Assembly (NCBI GenBank): GCA_011033025.1
Contig: WFMF01000019.1
Location: forward strand, 930,001 to 994,000
Origin: Beroe forskalii
Lineage: Eukaryota > Ctenophora > Nuda > Beroida > Beroidae
Reading direction: 5' to 3'
Length of the DNA stretch: 64,000 nt
Below are positions 36,029 to 47,627 of the stretch, in pieces; positions within the stretch are counted from its first letter, which is position 1, and the number at the start of each line of letters is the position of its first letter. The position numbers and the translations under genes were made by a program. The notes below the pieces were generated by a model. The model was not told the origin of the DNA. It was given only the letters and a program-made list of their open reading frames with translations, and did not search any database.

Positions 36029-36267
36029 CTCTCCCATATAAACGGCTCTGAGTGACGTCACAGATCTAAACGTCAATTTTTCTGTATCCTAAACTTAACC
36101 ATTGCCCTAACCAAAACCCTAACCTTAATCCTAACCCTGAACCTAACTAATCCTGACCCTAATCAGAACCCTAACCCTAAGGCTTAAAGCGCTAGGTGCG
36201 CTTAATTATATTTTTTCTGAGTGACGTCATTGTCATAGATAATGAAGGCTCCCGTTTACATGGGAGA
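36029..36267. mobile_element. MITE carrying telomere-like repeats, copy 2
   Basis: Ends TCTCCCATATAAACGG and CCGTTTACATGGGAGA are inverted. The interior again has CCTAACCCTAA-type repeats (36088-36183) and a TGACGTCA at each end. It is collinear with copy 1, including AAAGCGCTAGGTGCGCTTAA, but 118 bp shorter. Confidence 0.75.
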
Positions 36268-37239
36268 CGTACCCTGGTTTCGCGCACGGAGTGCGCGGCA
36301 TGCCCCTGGTTAGGGGGAAGGAAATGTGTTTAGCAAACTAGCTTCCCCTAACCAGGCCCAGGCGTGACACTTAACTTGCAGCTGTACCGCACACTTTGTG
36401 CGCGTTGCACTATCCAGCTGCAGCGCGCCCTGTTCTGTGCGCGCAGCGCGCCGTCGTTCCTCCGTAGGCCGCGCGCGCGTAAGCACCTGGGTAGGTGAAT
36501 GTGCGCGCGAAGCCAGGGTGCTTCTTAATGTCCCTTGCTAAACACGTATATCCCTGTTTGCGTTGCGCGGCGCGCTGGCGCGCTGCCTCAGAAGCGCGCA
36601 TCGCGTACACACATCTATGTGTGCTTTGGAAATCTTTTGCGTGATCATTTTTACACGATGATCTTTTGTCATGTCAAATATAGTAAAATTAAGTTAATTG
36701 TTTAATCACTCAATGTAAAAAATGTAAGTCAAAATTTCCCCTAACCAGGCCGGGCGTCGCAAAACGTTTTAGCGCGCTTGCAGCGTCGCGCACTCCAGCT
36801 CCGTGCGCGTAACCAGGGTCCTGGTTAGAGCAAGTCAAAATTAATTCTTAAAAATTTACAATTTTCATGTAATATTTCACTCTCTTCGGAGATTTTTACA
36901 CGATTTTCTAGTGAAAAACTAGTCAAATCCAACAAAATTTTCATAGTGATCATTGTAGGATGTTACCCTACCAACCTCCGAGTGTTGCGCGCAGGGATGG
37001 GAGAAATCCATCAAAGTGATCATACATACAGACGTCCGCATTTGGCCAAACACCCCCTTCCCCCTAAGTCCACAAACATCTGCATTGTGCAGACACCCCT
37101 CCCCCTCTTTTCGGATGTCCTTTATGGATGGCCCCTACGTGTAAAGCAATTCTTCAAAAATGAACAAGAATCAGCTTTTTTGGTATTCCTTATGTGTATA
37201 TATGGACCTTATTTTGCATTTTCATTATTTACTTTAATT

Positions 37240-39252
37240 TATTCTAATTGTGTTACTGAAACACATTTTGACAAAGACATTTTGGATGCTGAAATTGAAC
37301 TTGAAGGTTATGTATTGTTCAGGCAAGACAGGAATTTCAATATCAGAGATGAGAATTCAAATGAGATAAGTGAACGTGGAGGATCAATTATCTATGTTAA
37401 AAATACTGTGCATTGTTATAAAATAGAAGAAATTGATACAATTCCTGACACAACTGCAGTCATGATTTCCAGCAACAAGGGTGAAGTGTGCATAGCTTGC
37501 ATATATAGATCTCAATCACTTTCAGATAATCAGAATGAAAAGATCATCAAATTCATCCAAGATATCTGCCATGAATCTAACAGCTATGAAACTCTTATAG
37601 TTGGGGACTTCAATCTGCCAGATGTAAGTTGGAAGCATTCTATATGTATTGATAATTTCAAGGAAGACACAGTGAATAGAGTACTTCTCCAACAGGCACA
37701 GTTTGTTCAATGTTTTAATGAATTAGGTCTATCTTGGTCACTGACAACAGAACCTACACGCAGAAAGGTTGTAGGGGGTAAAATGCAAGAGAGTTTACTG
37801 GATCAGCTCTTCACGAACAATGATGGACTTGTTTCTGGTTTTCAAATGAAGTCTCCATTGGGTAAATCAGACCACTCCTGTATTAAAGTTGATCTTGGGG
37901 TATCAAGTGGTAATTCATCAGTTCCTAATGTATCAAAAAAGCAAAAATGGTGTAAAATTACCAATGATGAAATCCTAGACTTCAGCATCAAAAACATTAA
38001 TTGGAATTTCAGCTGTGACCAATTGAATGCTGAGGACATGTTACGAGAGATAAGTGACAAGCTGAAGGAAATATCTGATATTGTCCCAACAATGCCCTAT
38101 GATAGCTCCAATGTACCCATCAAGTTACCATGGTATACCTCAGCCCTTAAACGGAAACATCAGAAGAAGGATGAAGCCTGGAGAAAGTTTGACAACCAAC
38201 CTACTGCAACTAACTTCAACTATGCCTTAGATAGACAGAAAATATATGAGGAGGAAAATTCTAGGTTGAAATTGAACTATGAGAAAAAAATAACTTATCG
38301 AATCAAGGATAATTGTAAAGCATTTTATAGCTATTTGAGAAATAACCGTAGACTCAAATCTGGTGTGCCAAATTTAGAGAAGGGTGATGGCACTCGTACT
38401 GTTAATTCCCATGAGGCTGCTGAAGAGCTTGCCAATGCATTCAGCTCTGTTTTTACTAAGGAGCCAGTGGGCCCCTTGCCTAAGCCATTCTCTGAATCAG
38501 GCAGTACCAGTGTTTCAGATAGATCTGTAATAGGTGAAATAAGTGTTTCTATGTCTGAGGTGGCTTCAGAACTTTCGAAGCTTGATGTGTTTAAATGTTC
38601 AGGTCCTGATGGGGTACATCCAAAATTATTGAATGCTCTGTCTGGGGATTCCCAGTTTGTTAAGGCAATTTGTGAGCTTTTCCAAAGGTGCATTGATTCA
38701 GGTGAAATTCCGTCTGTCTGGAAAACTGCTACAGTCATTGCCTTGTACAAATCTGGTTCTAAATCACAGCCATTGAATTATAGGCCAGTTTCTTTAACTT
38801 GTATTTTGTGCAAGGTTTTTGAGCAGATTATTAGAAGGCATATTGTAGATTACCTCGAGGACAAAATTAATATTAATCAACATGGTTTCATCAATAATAG
38901 GTCCTGTCTAACAAATCTTCTTGAAACATTTGATAATGTTATGAATTTATTGGAGGAAGGTAATGCAGTAGACATTTTGTATTTTGATTTCAGAAAAGCC
39001 TTTGACACCGTTCCACACAATAGACTTTTAATCAAACTAGAAAACTTAGGAATTCAAGGGAAAGTGCTAGAAATAATTAGAGATTTTCTTAAAGATAGGA
39101 GTATGAGGGTGTATGTAGATGGTTCCTTTTCTTCACTTAAACATGTTTTGTCAGGGGTCCCTCAAGGATCAGTGCTAGGGCCATTGTTATTCATACTGTT
39201 TATTAATGATTTACCTGCTGAATTAAAGAGCAAAGTCAAACTGTTTGCAGAT
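37240..39252 (+). pseudogene. CR1-like endonuclease/RT, N-terminal fragment
   Basis: A long intact stretch of about 670 codons with the endonuclease and RT up to the first Asp of FADD. The second catalytic Asp and all downstream parts are cut off by the insertion at 39253, so the polymerase cannot work. Confidence 0.85.
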
Positions 39253-40046
39253 TTTTTTTTATTTTATTTAAAATCACAAATAGTATACACAACAAATTAT
39301 ACATTGTCACTTGCCCTATATAAAATAATTCATGAAACATGAGGATGCCCCAACCAAAAGAATTGAATAATCATAGTTGAATAAAAAATAAACATAGTAG
39401 AGTCTAACTTGTTGCATATGCTATGAGTGGGGCACGTGCAGAGTAGTCGAAACTACTCTATGCTGCACAATTACGCCCTCAAAAATCTTAAATCACACAG
39501 ATTGGTTAGTTACATAATTGGTAAAATTGCATTAAAAGTAGATGGTAAGAATTTATCTTAAAAATATAATAAAATAATGATAAATTACTTTTATTACTCT
39601 GAGTGCTTGAGTGATATAAATCTCTGCAATATTCAAAAAAGATGTATGTGATGTGGGTGGTGAACCTGAACCTGGTGATCCCTATGAACATGATATGAAT
39701 CCCTTGTATACCTTTTTCCCTTTCTTCCTGTTCCTTACCTATCTTCCTGTCCCTTACCCTTATCATAGGAAAGCACATGTTTAGGGATATTAACATATTA
39801 ACCAAAATTAGTCAAATTCACTGTCCGCTTTCATCCAGAGATATTCCTTGAGTTTAGTCTTAAAGGTTGTTAAGCAATTTTCAGATCTTATATTCAATGG
39901 AACTTCATTCCAAAGTAAATGTGTACGGTAGAAGTATGAATTTTTAAAAACATCTATTCTAGGTTTTATGGAGCATTCTAATTGAAGTTCATCAGATGAT
40001 GACATACTCCTAGTATATCGAGTTAATTTTGGGTCAGGGAGGTGCT
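39253..40046 (-). mobile_element. 5'-truncated LINE inserted in FADD of the CR1-like element
   Basis: The insertion is flanked by CAGAT (39248-39252 and 40047-40051), a 5-bp target duplication. On the minus strand it encodes the C-terminus of another LINE ORF2 (PRIDVFKNSYFYRTHLLWNE and FKTKLKEYLW, stop at 39808), then about 550 bp of 3' UTR ending in an A-rich tail seen as a T-run at 39253-39260. Orientation, tail and duplication fit target-primed reverse transcription. Confidence 0.85.
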
Positions 40047-40051
40047 CAGAT

Positions 40052-41012
40052 GATCTCAAACTTATAGGAAATGCAAATAGGTGTGAAAATATTAGAGATG
40101 ATTTAGAAAAATTGGAGAAATGGGAAAAAAGTTGGTTGCTTAAGTTTAATGAAAGTAAATGTAAAGTAGTACACATCAAACATAACAGAAACCCAATGAA
40201 TGATTATAAGCTTAATAATAATATTTTGGAAGAATCTGTGCAAGAAAAAGATCTGGGTATTATCATCTCAGATACTCTTCTTTGGAATGACCAGATTAAG
40301 CAATGTGTAGCAAAGTCAAACCAAATGATTTGTTGGATACTGAGAAACTATACCTTAAGAGAAAAGTCGGTTATGTTAAGAGTATATAAAGCTTTGATAA
40401 GGCCACACTTAGAATATGGAGTTCAGCTGTGGAATCCATCTCCAGAGCATGGGAATTGGTCTCTAATTCTTAGTTTAGAAAGTGTCCAAAGGCGCTTTAC
40501 TCGTATGATTGATGGGATGGGCCAACTTCCATACTCTGAGAGATTGAGATGCCTGCAGCTCACAACATTGGCTGAAAGACGTTACCGTGGTGACCTTATT
40601 GAAACTTTTAAAGCTTTTAAGAATATTAATGGGTTGAATCATATCTTCAATTTCAGTAAAAATAGGCATAATCTGATCTCAAGTCTTAAGATTAAGAACA
40701 GTATTCCTAAAAAGTATTCAGAGGCTGCATAGAGGGTTTATTACTGAACGTGTTAGAGAATTATGGAATAAACTGCCAATTTCAGTGAAAGATTCTTGTT
40801 CAGTGGATGAATTTAAATGTAGATTAGAGTCTTTTAAAAATGATTGTATAAAAGGTGGGCATAATAGTATCTACTACTACTGGAACATTTCAGACGTTGT
40901 ACTCTCCAAGATAGAAACTGTGAATTACTTAGAGAATAGACAACAGCAAGTAGATTATCTTAAGACAAGACCATTCCTATCTAAGAAGAGGTTCTTCAAC
41001 TTACGGTATTAA
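40052..41012 (+). pseudogene. CR1-like RT C-terminal fragment
   Basis: Continues the host LINE: a DLKLIGNANR segment, the KFNESKCKVVHI and EKDLGIIISDTLLW motifs typical of CR1/jockey RT ends, and IRPHLEYGVQLWNPS. A frameshift near 40735 separates the last 90 codons. Confidence 0.85.
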
Positions 41013-41571
41013 TATTTTTTCATTCTTTTCAACTTCATTATGTGTTGCCATTTTATGATCTATCTCTATGTATGGGAAGCTATTTTGTAATCAGACTCAG
41101 CTGACTATTTACTTAAATGTAATTAAATCTAACTTATTATATTCACCGTATTTTTTAAAATTTATTTAAATTATTAGAAGCATTCAAATTTCATGTTTTT
41201 AATCAGCATATTTTTAAGTTGATAATTAATACTCTGGTTATCATTCCTTTTCATTATTGCAGGTTTTGTTACCTAGGTATATTTTTAATTTTAATTATCT
41301 CATTAGAGGCTGGAAGATCCAGTTAATAGTGGAAGTTTGAAGGCAGTTGATTTATGAAAACATTGTTGATGTGTTAATCAAAATACTTTATTTTATTTTA
41401 TTTTATTAACTCTAAATTATTTTTATTGAATTTGAATGTCAGTGTTTTTAAGTCTTACTATGAGTACCTTGTAGGGGTGCATAACTGACTGATATAGTGT
41501 GTTGAGGAGTTGGAATTTGAGCTGTGTTGCCGAAAGGCAAAAATCTTTATCTTTATCTTTATCTTTTTTAT

Positions 41572-42172
41572 GGGGGGAGTATCAGTGTCCCAAATGTCCC
41601 AATTATCCCTGTCCCAATTTACTTTTTTTTGAGTTTGGGACTGGTTTTTGGGACAATTGGGACAACTTGGACATTCGGGACAATTGGGACAAATAAAAAG
41701 TTTCAAAAAAATCAGTCATTGCAATGAAATTTATATTCATACTACTATGCTAAGTACACATTTTGGTTGTGTTTGTTTGCAGTGGTTAAGTGTTCCCACT
41801 TCCCTATTCCAAAACCAATGAAAGGAAAAAGACAGTGGCAGTTGCAATGTAGCAAGTGCCTCCATGCAACAGGCTGTGAGACAAAAACACTTAACTGTCA
41901 CTCAAAAACACAAACACTTGAGCCCCAGTTGTCTCTGCTACTTTTGTCCCAAATGTCCCATTTGTCCCAAATGTCCCATTTGACCCAGTCCCAATTCACT
42001 TTTAGAGTCCAATTTTTCTCTGCCTCATTTGTCCCAATTTTCCCAGTCCAAATTCACTTTTTGAGTCCCATTTGTTCTATTTTCTCTGTCCCAATTGTCC
42101 CAATTGTTCCAATTGTCCTAATTGTCCCTGTCCCAATCCACTTTTTCTTGAGTTTGGGACAGTGACCCCCCC
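41572..42172. repeat. GTCCCAATT-repeat element with inverted G-rich ends
   Basis: Left end GGGGGGAGTATCAGTGTCCC and right end GGGACAGTGACCCCCCCC are imperfect inverted repeats. The interior has dozens of TTGTCCCAAATGTCCCAA-like words on the plus strand (41585-41625, 41945-42140), with a cluster in the opposite orientation (GGGACAATTGGGACAA, 41650-41693). A unique segment (41700-41930) lies between. Likely a MITE with internal tandem repeats. Confidence 0.6.
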
Positions 42173-42179
42173 CTATAAT

Positions 42180-42640
42180 TTGTATAGGGATCAGTGCATT
42201 AAATTTAGAATGAAACAAAAGTCAAAAAATAAAAATTTTGGAATGAAGCAAACATTTTATTTTGCATTTCATTGAACACACCTAAATACTGAAATAAGTA
42301 CAATATCTATCAGTATCAATCTCCAACTGCTCTTTAATTTATTTGAAATAATTTAATTTATTAAGGGGTTCCCAAGGTAGACAATTACGCAATGTTGAGC
42401 TTCCAATCTCTGACATATCGTTTAATTTAATTCCAGATGGGTTGTCAGAGAGTCATTCCTCGCCTAGATTTAGTCAGGTCAAATCCTAATTTTTTCGTGG
42501 ACAAATTCTACACCAAGCGATTTTGGTTGATTTCTATGGTTTTGTGCATGAAAAATCGATCTAGAAACTTTCCAGAACTTTCCAGCGTGGGGAAAGTGCC
42601 GAAAAATCGATTTTAAGTTGAGCGGCAGCCGAGCGACTTA
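42180..42640. other. No gene recognised
   Basis: AT-rich sequence, then the flank of the composite element. The hairpin-like TTTCCAGAACTTTCCAG lies near 42562. Confidence 0.4.
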
Positions 42641-42654
42641 TGAAAATTCGTATC

Positions 42655-43780
42655 TCAGTCCAGGAAGGTCGTAGAGACTTCGTTTTGGGCGCAAAAGAAT
42701 CGCAATGGCCATGTTTATATACAATTTGTTGATAAACATATGCCCTAAAATGCTCACAAACCGAGTTATGGGCGAAAAACTGATTTTTGGGCCCCTGCGA
42801 GCCATCGCTGGGGCGATTTTTGTAACTTGGTCCAGGAAGGTCGTAAAGACTTCGTTTTGGGCGCAAACAAATCGGAATGACCATGTTTATATACGACTTG
42901 TTCATAAAAATATGCCCTAAAATGCTCACAAACCGAGTTATGGGCGAAAAACTGATTTTTGGGCCCCTGCGAGCCATTGCTGTGGCGATTTTTGTTACTT
43001 GGTCCAGGAAGGTCGTAGAGACTTCGTTTTTGGCGCAAACAAATCACAATGACCATGTTTATATACAACTTGTTCATAAACGTATGCTCTAAATGCTCAC
43101 AAACCGAGTTATGGGCGAAAAACCGATTTTTTGGGCATTTGCGAGCCATCACTAGGGTGATTTTTGTAACTTGGATCAAGAAGGTCGCAGAGACTTCGTT
43201 TTGGGCGCAAACGAATCGGAATGGTCATGTTTATACACAACTTGTCAATAAACGTATGCCCTAAAATGCTCACAAACTCAGTTGTGGGCAAAAAACCGAT
43301 TTTTTGCAAGCCATTGCTAGGAAGAATTTTGTAACTTGATTTAGGAAGGTCATAGAGACTTCGTTCTGTTTCAAACGAATCGAAATGGCCATGTTTATTT
43401 ATATACGACAAGTTCATAAACATATGCCCTAAAGCGCTCACAAACCAAGTCATCGGCGAAAAACCGATTTTTTGAGCCCTCGTTCAAGCTATCAACCATC
43501 GCCAGGGCAGCAGGGCGATTTTTATAATTTGGTTCAAGAAATCAAGAAATTCGTAGATACTTCGTTTTGGGCGCAAATGAATTACAATGTGCGTGGTTAA
43601 TTGGTTATATACGACTTGTTAAAAAATGTCCTTTAAAATGCTCACAAACCGAGTAATGGGCAGAAAAAATTTGATGGGCCCTCAAAAGCCATTGCTTGAG
43701 CAATTTTTGTAACTTGGTCAAGGAAGATCGTAGAGTCTTCGTCTTACTTCGTTTTGGGCTCAAACGAAACAGTGGTCTCC
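42655..43780 (+). repeat. ~172-bp tandem repeat array
   Basis: GGTCGTAGAGACTTCGTTTT and variants at about 42668, 42840, 43011, 43183, 43347, 43550 and 43726, spaced 164-203 bp. It is the same family as 28096-28755 but a different subfamily (GGGCGCAAAC in place of AGTGCAAAAT). Confidence 0.88.
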
Positions 43781-44340
43781 AACCTAACAGCCTAGCGTCC
43801 AAAGGTCCTTCACAAGTAACAACAGTACTGTAATTGTGTGAGTCTGAAATATCTTGATCCCAAATTTGTGAAAAGTCCACTAACGTAACCTTCCTAAATC
43901 GGAAGATTCATTAAAAAAACTGACACACCATCAGCCACAAAGTAAAGCACATTGCTGCCAAACCTACCATCGGTTTCAAAAATACCATTTCAATCTGTTT
44001 GTGCCCAAGTCTATACGACCTTAGACCTTCCTGGATCAAGTTACAAAAATTTCTCTAGCAACCACTTGCAGGTGCCCAAGAAATCGGTTTCTTGCCCATA
44101 ACTTAATAACTCTGTGAGCATTTCAGGGCATAAGTTTATTGTTTATTGACAAGTCGTATATAAACTATAATCATGTCTAATGCGATTCTTTGCGCCCAAA
44201 ACAAAGTTTCTACGACCTACCTGAACCAAGTTAAAAAAATCGCTTCAGCTTGTGAGGGCCCCAAAAATCGGTCGGTTTTACAACCAAAAAATCGGCTTGT
44301 GAGCATTTTATGGCATATGAATATAAACAAGTCGTATATT

Positions 44341-44450
44341 TGGGGGGGGTGAAGCCCAAAAAAAACCAAGCCCTACCCTACTTTTCCGATTCTTGGGCTA
44401 GGTTTTTTTTGGTTTTTTTTGGTTTTTTTGGTTTTTTTGGGTTACATTTT
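44341..44450. repeat. A/C- and T/G-rich block with a 30-bp core, left
   Basis: GGGGGGGTGAAGCCC, then AAAAAAAACC, then a core CTACCCTACTTTTCCGATTC ending TTGGGCTAGG, then repeated GGTTTTTTTT. It pairs with the block at 46852-47035. Confidence 0.8.
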
Positions 44451-44459
44451 AGTAATTTC

Positions 44460-46850
44460 TAGCACCTTTCCAAACGATTTTTAAGTTAAAATGCGATTGT
44501 TTCATGATGTCTAATATGTGTCTGTAGATCCACAGGAGCTTGGTATGTAGAATAAACGACCTATAATTGTGTACAGTAATTTACAGAATATAACTAAATA
44601 TTTAATCTAATCGTTCTGAAATTGGTCCAATTATTCCAAATAGCAAAAAGACATTTTACTATTGTTGGGATGTCACTACTAAAATTCCTCTGTTATTAAG
44701 ACACTTGCAGAGATTTTTCATCAAGTATATAGTATCATTTCCAATAGGTACCTTTACTCTTTCCTATAGTTTTTCAACTGCATTCTTAGGCATTCTTGTC
44801 ATAAGGACTTCCAATAGTAGTCATTCAAGTAAAAGCTGTCATTTATACATTAGAGCTGATCCCAGGGCCCTGTGTGAACCCCAAGTGACACGTTATGTTC
44901 TCTCAGGGGTCTCCCTTGTCCCTACTGACCCCTAGTTGAATTCCTAGTGCACCTTTCAAGGCTGATCCCTTGGTCAGTGGTAACTGGTCACCCTCGACTG
45001 ATCCACTATGTTAACACTTAACACTATTTATGACTGTGTTTCAATGAATTCTTACAACTTAAACTGGATTCTGACCTCTTGTAAACATTGACTGACCCTA
45101 CCTGGCACCTCAGTCCTCACACATATCACTTTAATGATGAACTTTTATAAATGTTTTGATGTTGATATTTGAATAGCTGTAAAAATTGATTGAAAAAATA
45201 ATAGAAAGGTCATTGGTCAGGTAGGGAGAGGCCAGCCAATGATTAATAAAAGTCAATACTACGTGTCAGATCAGTCAACATAGTAGTGTCGTTAAATAAT
45301 TATCAGTCTAGAGTGAGTCACTGATCCAGGGATCATTCACCAGGCGACAGGTCAGCCAAGGGTCAAACGAGAGTCAACCAACAACCAGAGTAGCAAGCCA
45401 TTGTTAAGAGCTACCTGGGAGTCAGCAAGGGTCATCAGGGCCAGGAGGTATACGACATATATCAGGGGAATACTTATTTTCTTATCTTTCTATACTCTGA
45501 TTGAATTCATAGAAGTTGGATTATTGATCCTGCAATTTCATATGTAACATATTTCGTCTTGTGAGGGGTGATGCTTAGGCCTAAGTGAGCTTCCTGTCAA
45601 TTGTATTTTACGTACTTACTTAGGGTTGCCTAGTAAGTTAGGCTGATTCTCAGCTTTATCGCTCTAATGAGTCCTGGACCTTACATTTGCATTCCTCCCT
45701 GCTGAACCAAGGCCAATCATATCCTTATCTCAACTGACTAGCTGACTGAGTGCCCCTAACCCCTGGGTATACTTTACAGACTCTTTCCTGACCCTTTTCA
45801 GTATATTACAACTAGAGGCATATACAATATACATTGCAACATTATTACTTTATTACCAGAAGGTGTAGGGCTAACCCTGTATGGAGCCCTGTGGTTTCAG
45901 TTCCTTGTTTAATGAGCCATGCAGCTAGGACATCCACCGCATTGAGCCAGGCAAGACATATAGGTTCTCTCCACTCTTCCATGGACATAAGTTGCATATA
46001 TACCGCCAGCACACAGGAAATATTTCCTTGTGCTTTGGAAGGTAGGTGAGTCAAGGGTGAAACTGCACTTGGTTGATCCCTGGTAAACCCTTACCTACCC
46101 CAAAGGAAATTTGACTGACCCTTTTCTGATACCTATTTGATAATTTACTGACCCCTAGCAAGTTAGCAAGAAGTAAAAAACCTGAGTGACCTTCTCGCCT
46201 CTTCTGACTGCAATAGTGGTCCTTTATGACCATTGGCTGACTTCAAAGCTGAACCTTGGCTGAATGAGTGATGTCTTGATTGCTCTCACCCGACTTCTTC
46301 CCTGCCTCAAGCCTTTTGATCCCATGGTAGCATGGGGACCCATTGCCTGGCTCCTGGATCCTGCTGACATTTACCTGATATTGGGCAATCATAGGTGACA
46401 TCTCCCTGGCGACCCTTGGCTATCCTTTAACATGGTGACTCCTCCAGTGCAAAACACCCTGTTAATCTCAGACGACACTAGTCCGAACTTTATCAGCCAG
46501 GAGCGAACCAGTGAGCCCTGAGAAACCACCTGATTCACTAGCACCTGGCAGTTTGCAGGCCCCTATGTCCTTATTTCAGCACTGAGTGGCCTCCTGGCCT
46601 GGTGATTCAAGTCTGACCCCTTGTGAACCCCCTGCTGATCCATGCTGGCTGACCCTCGGCAACTCTGGAGCAGTGGTTCACTGATAGTTCACCAAAAAAG
46701 GCCTTGACGTACTGATTTTGTCATATAAAACACTATAAATCACCCAAAACATCTCTAAAAACTGCCAAATATTGTTCCAAACCATAGCAATATCAATAAC
46801 AACACATTAATAGCATCAACAATCCATATTGGCATGAAAAAGTCAAAATT
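44460..46850. other. No gene; interior dense in TGACC/GGTCA words
   Basis: From about 44830 to 46680 the words CTGACCC, CTGATCC, CCCTTGG and complements are strongly over-represented. Plus-type words dominate 44830-45110 and 45690-46680; complements (GGTCAGCCAAGGGTCA) dominate 45190-45450. No open frame has recognisable homology. Confidence 0.5.
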
Positions 46851-46851
46851 T

Positions 46852-47035
46852 TGAAAAAACCTAACCCAAAAAAATACCAAAAAAACCAAAAAAACCAAAA
46901 AAACCAAAAAACCCAAAAATCCAAAAACCAAAAAACCAAGGCCTACCCTACTTTTCCGATTCTTGGGCTAGGTTTTTTGGTTTTTTGGTTTTTTTTGGTT
47001 TTTTTTGGGCTTCATCCCCCCCATATTTACATGCC
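46852..47035. repeat. A/C- and T/G-rich block with a 30-bp core, right
   Basis: AACCTAACCCAAAAAAATACC, shortened here to its repeat character, leads through many CCAAAAAAA units to the same core (CTACCCTACTTTTCCGATTC) in the same orientation as at 44341, then GGTTTTTT repeats and GGGCTTCATCCCCCC. The outer ends are inverted relative to the left block; the core is not. Confidence 0.8.
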
Positions 47036-47625
47036 CATTGCAAATCGTTTGCACCCAAAACGGTACGAAGTCTCCAGGACCTTCCTGAATCAAGTTACAA
47101 AAATCGTCCTAGCAATGGCTTGCAAGGGCCCAAAAAATCGGTTTTTCGCCCACAAACCAGTTTGTGAGCATTTTAGGGCATACGGTTATTGACAAGTTGT
47201 GTATAAACATGACAATTCCGATTTGTTTGCGCCCAAAACGAAGTCTCTGCGACCTTCTTGAACCAAGTTACAAAAATCGCCCTAGTGATGGCTCGCAAAG
47301 GCCCAAAAATCGGTTTTTCGCCCATAACTCGGTTTGTTAACATTTTAGAGCATACGTTTATGAACAAGATGTATAAAAACATGGTCATTGCGATTTGTTT
47401 GCGCCCAAAAAGAAGTCTCTACGACCTTCCTGGACCGCAGGGGCCCAAAAATCAGTTTTTCGCCCATAACTCGGTTTGTGAGCATTTTAGGGCATATGTT
47501 TATCAACAAGTCGTATATAAAAATGGTCATTCCGATTTGTTTGCGCCCAAAACGAAGTCTTTACGACCTTCCTGGACCAAGTAACAAAAATCGCCACAGC
47601 AATGGCTCGCAGGGGCCCAAAACTC
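47035..47625 (-). repeat. ~172-bp tandem repeat array, reverse orientation
   Basis: Complement words (AAGTCTCTACGACCTTCCTG) at about 47068, 47240, 47411 and 47556. One unit is internally deleted near 47440. Confidence 0.88.
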
Positions 47626-47627
47626 TA

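Larger units (their letters stand above)
35395..36620. repeat. CpG-rich repeat block
   Basis: Contains many GCGCGC words, several ACACACCTATG-like words and CTAAACACGTATATCCCTG (about 36538). The last is repeated at about 52262 with the same flank TGCGTTGCGCGGCGCGC, so the block at 51.73-52.35 kb is related. Open frames across it are low-complexity artefacts. Confidence 0.7.
37225..41568 (+). mobile_element. CR1-like non-LTR retrotransposon, interrupted by another LINE
   Basis: The open frame 36946-39342 begins in upstream repeat sequence; LINE sequence starts near 37240. Domains: endonuclease (VTETHFD; GDFNLPDVSW near 37610; SLLDQLFTN; SDHSCIKVDL near 37875) and RT (GPDGVHPKLLN near 38610; NYRPVSLTCILCKVFEQI near 38780; QHGFINNRSC; DFRKAFDTVPH near 39005; SGVPQGSVLGPLLFILFIND near 39165; LFAD at 39241). 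The rest continues from 40052 (DLKLIGNA) to a thumb and C-terminal region, shifts frame near 40735, and ends RPFLSKKRFFNLRY with stop at 41010-41012. A 3' UTR may end at the CTTTATCTTTATCTTTATC tract (41546-41568). The endonuclease N-terminus is missing, so the copy is 5'-truncated and dead. Confidence 0.9.
42650..47627. mobile_element. Composite inverted element built from the ~172-bp repeat
   Basis: The left arm has about seven forward units (42655-43780), then decayed reverse units (43985-44340). The right arm has about four reverse units (47035-47625). Between them the inner boundaries, GGGGGGTGAAGCCC (44344) and GGGCTTCATCCCCCC (ending 47031), are inverted. The termini could not be defined as sharply as for the element at 27917. 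No transposase was seen. Confidence 0.65.

Noticed and set aside
35698..36183. True telomere or chromosome end
   Set aside because: The CCCTAA repeats are degenerate, lie within inverted-end elements and are flanked by tens of kilobases of other sequence.
36946..37225. N-terminal 90 codons of the 798-codon plus-strand frame as part of the LINE protein
   Set aside because: This part is the repeat shared with 35.2 and 51.87 kb followed by unrelated sequence; endonuclease homology starts near 37240.
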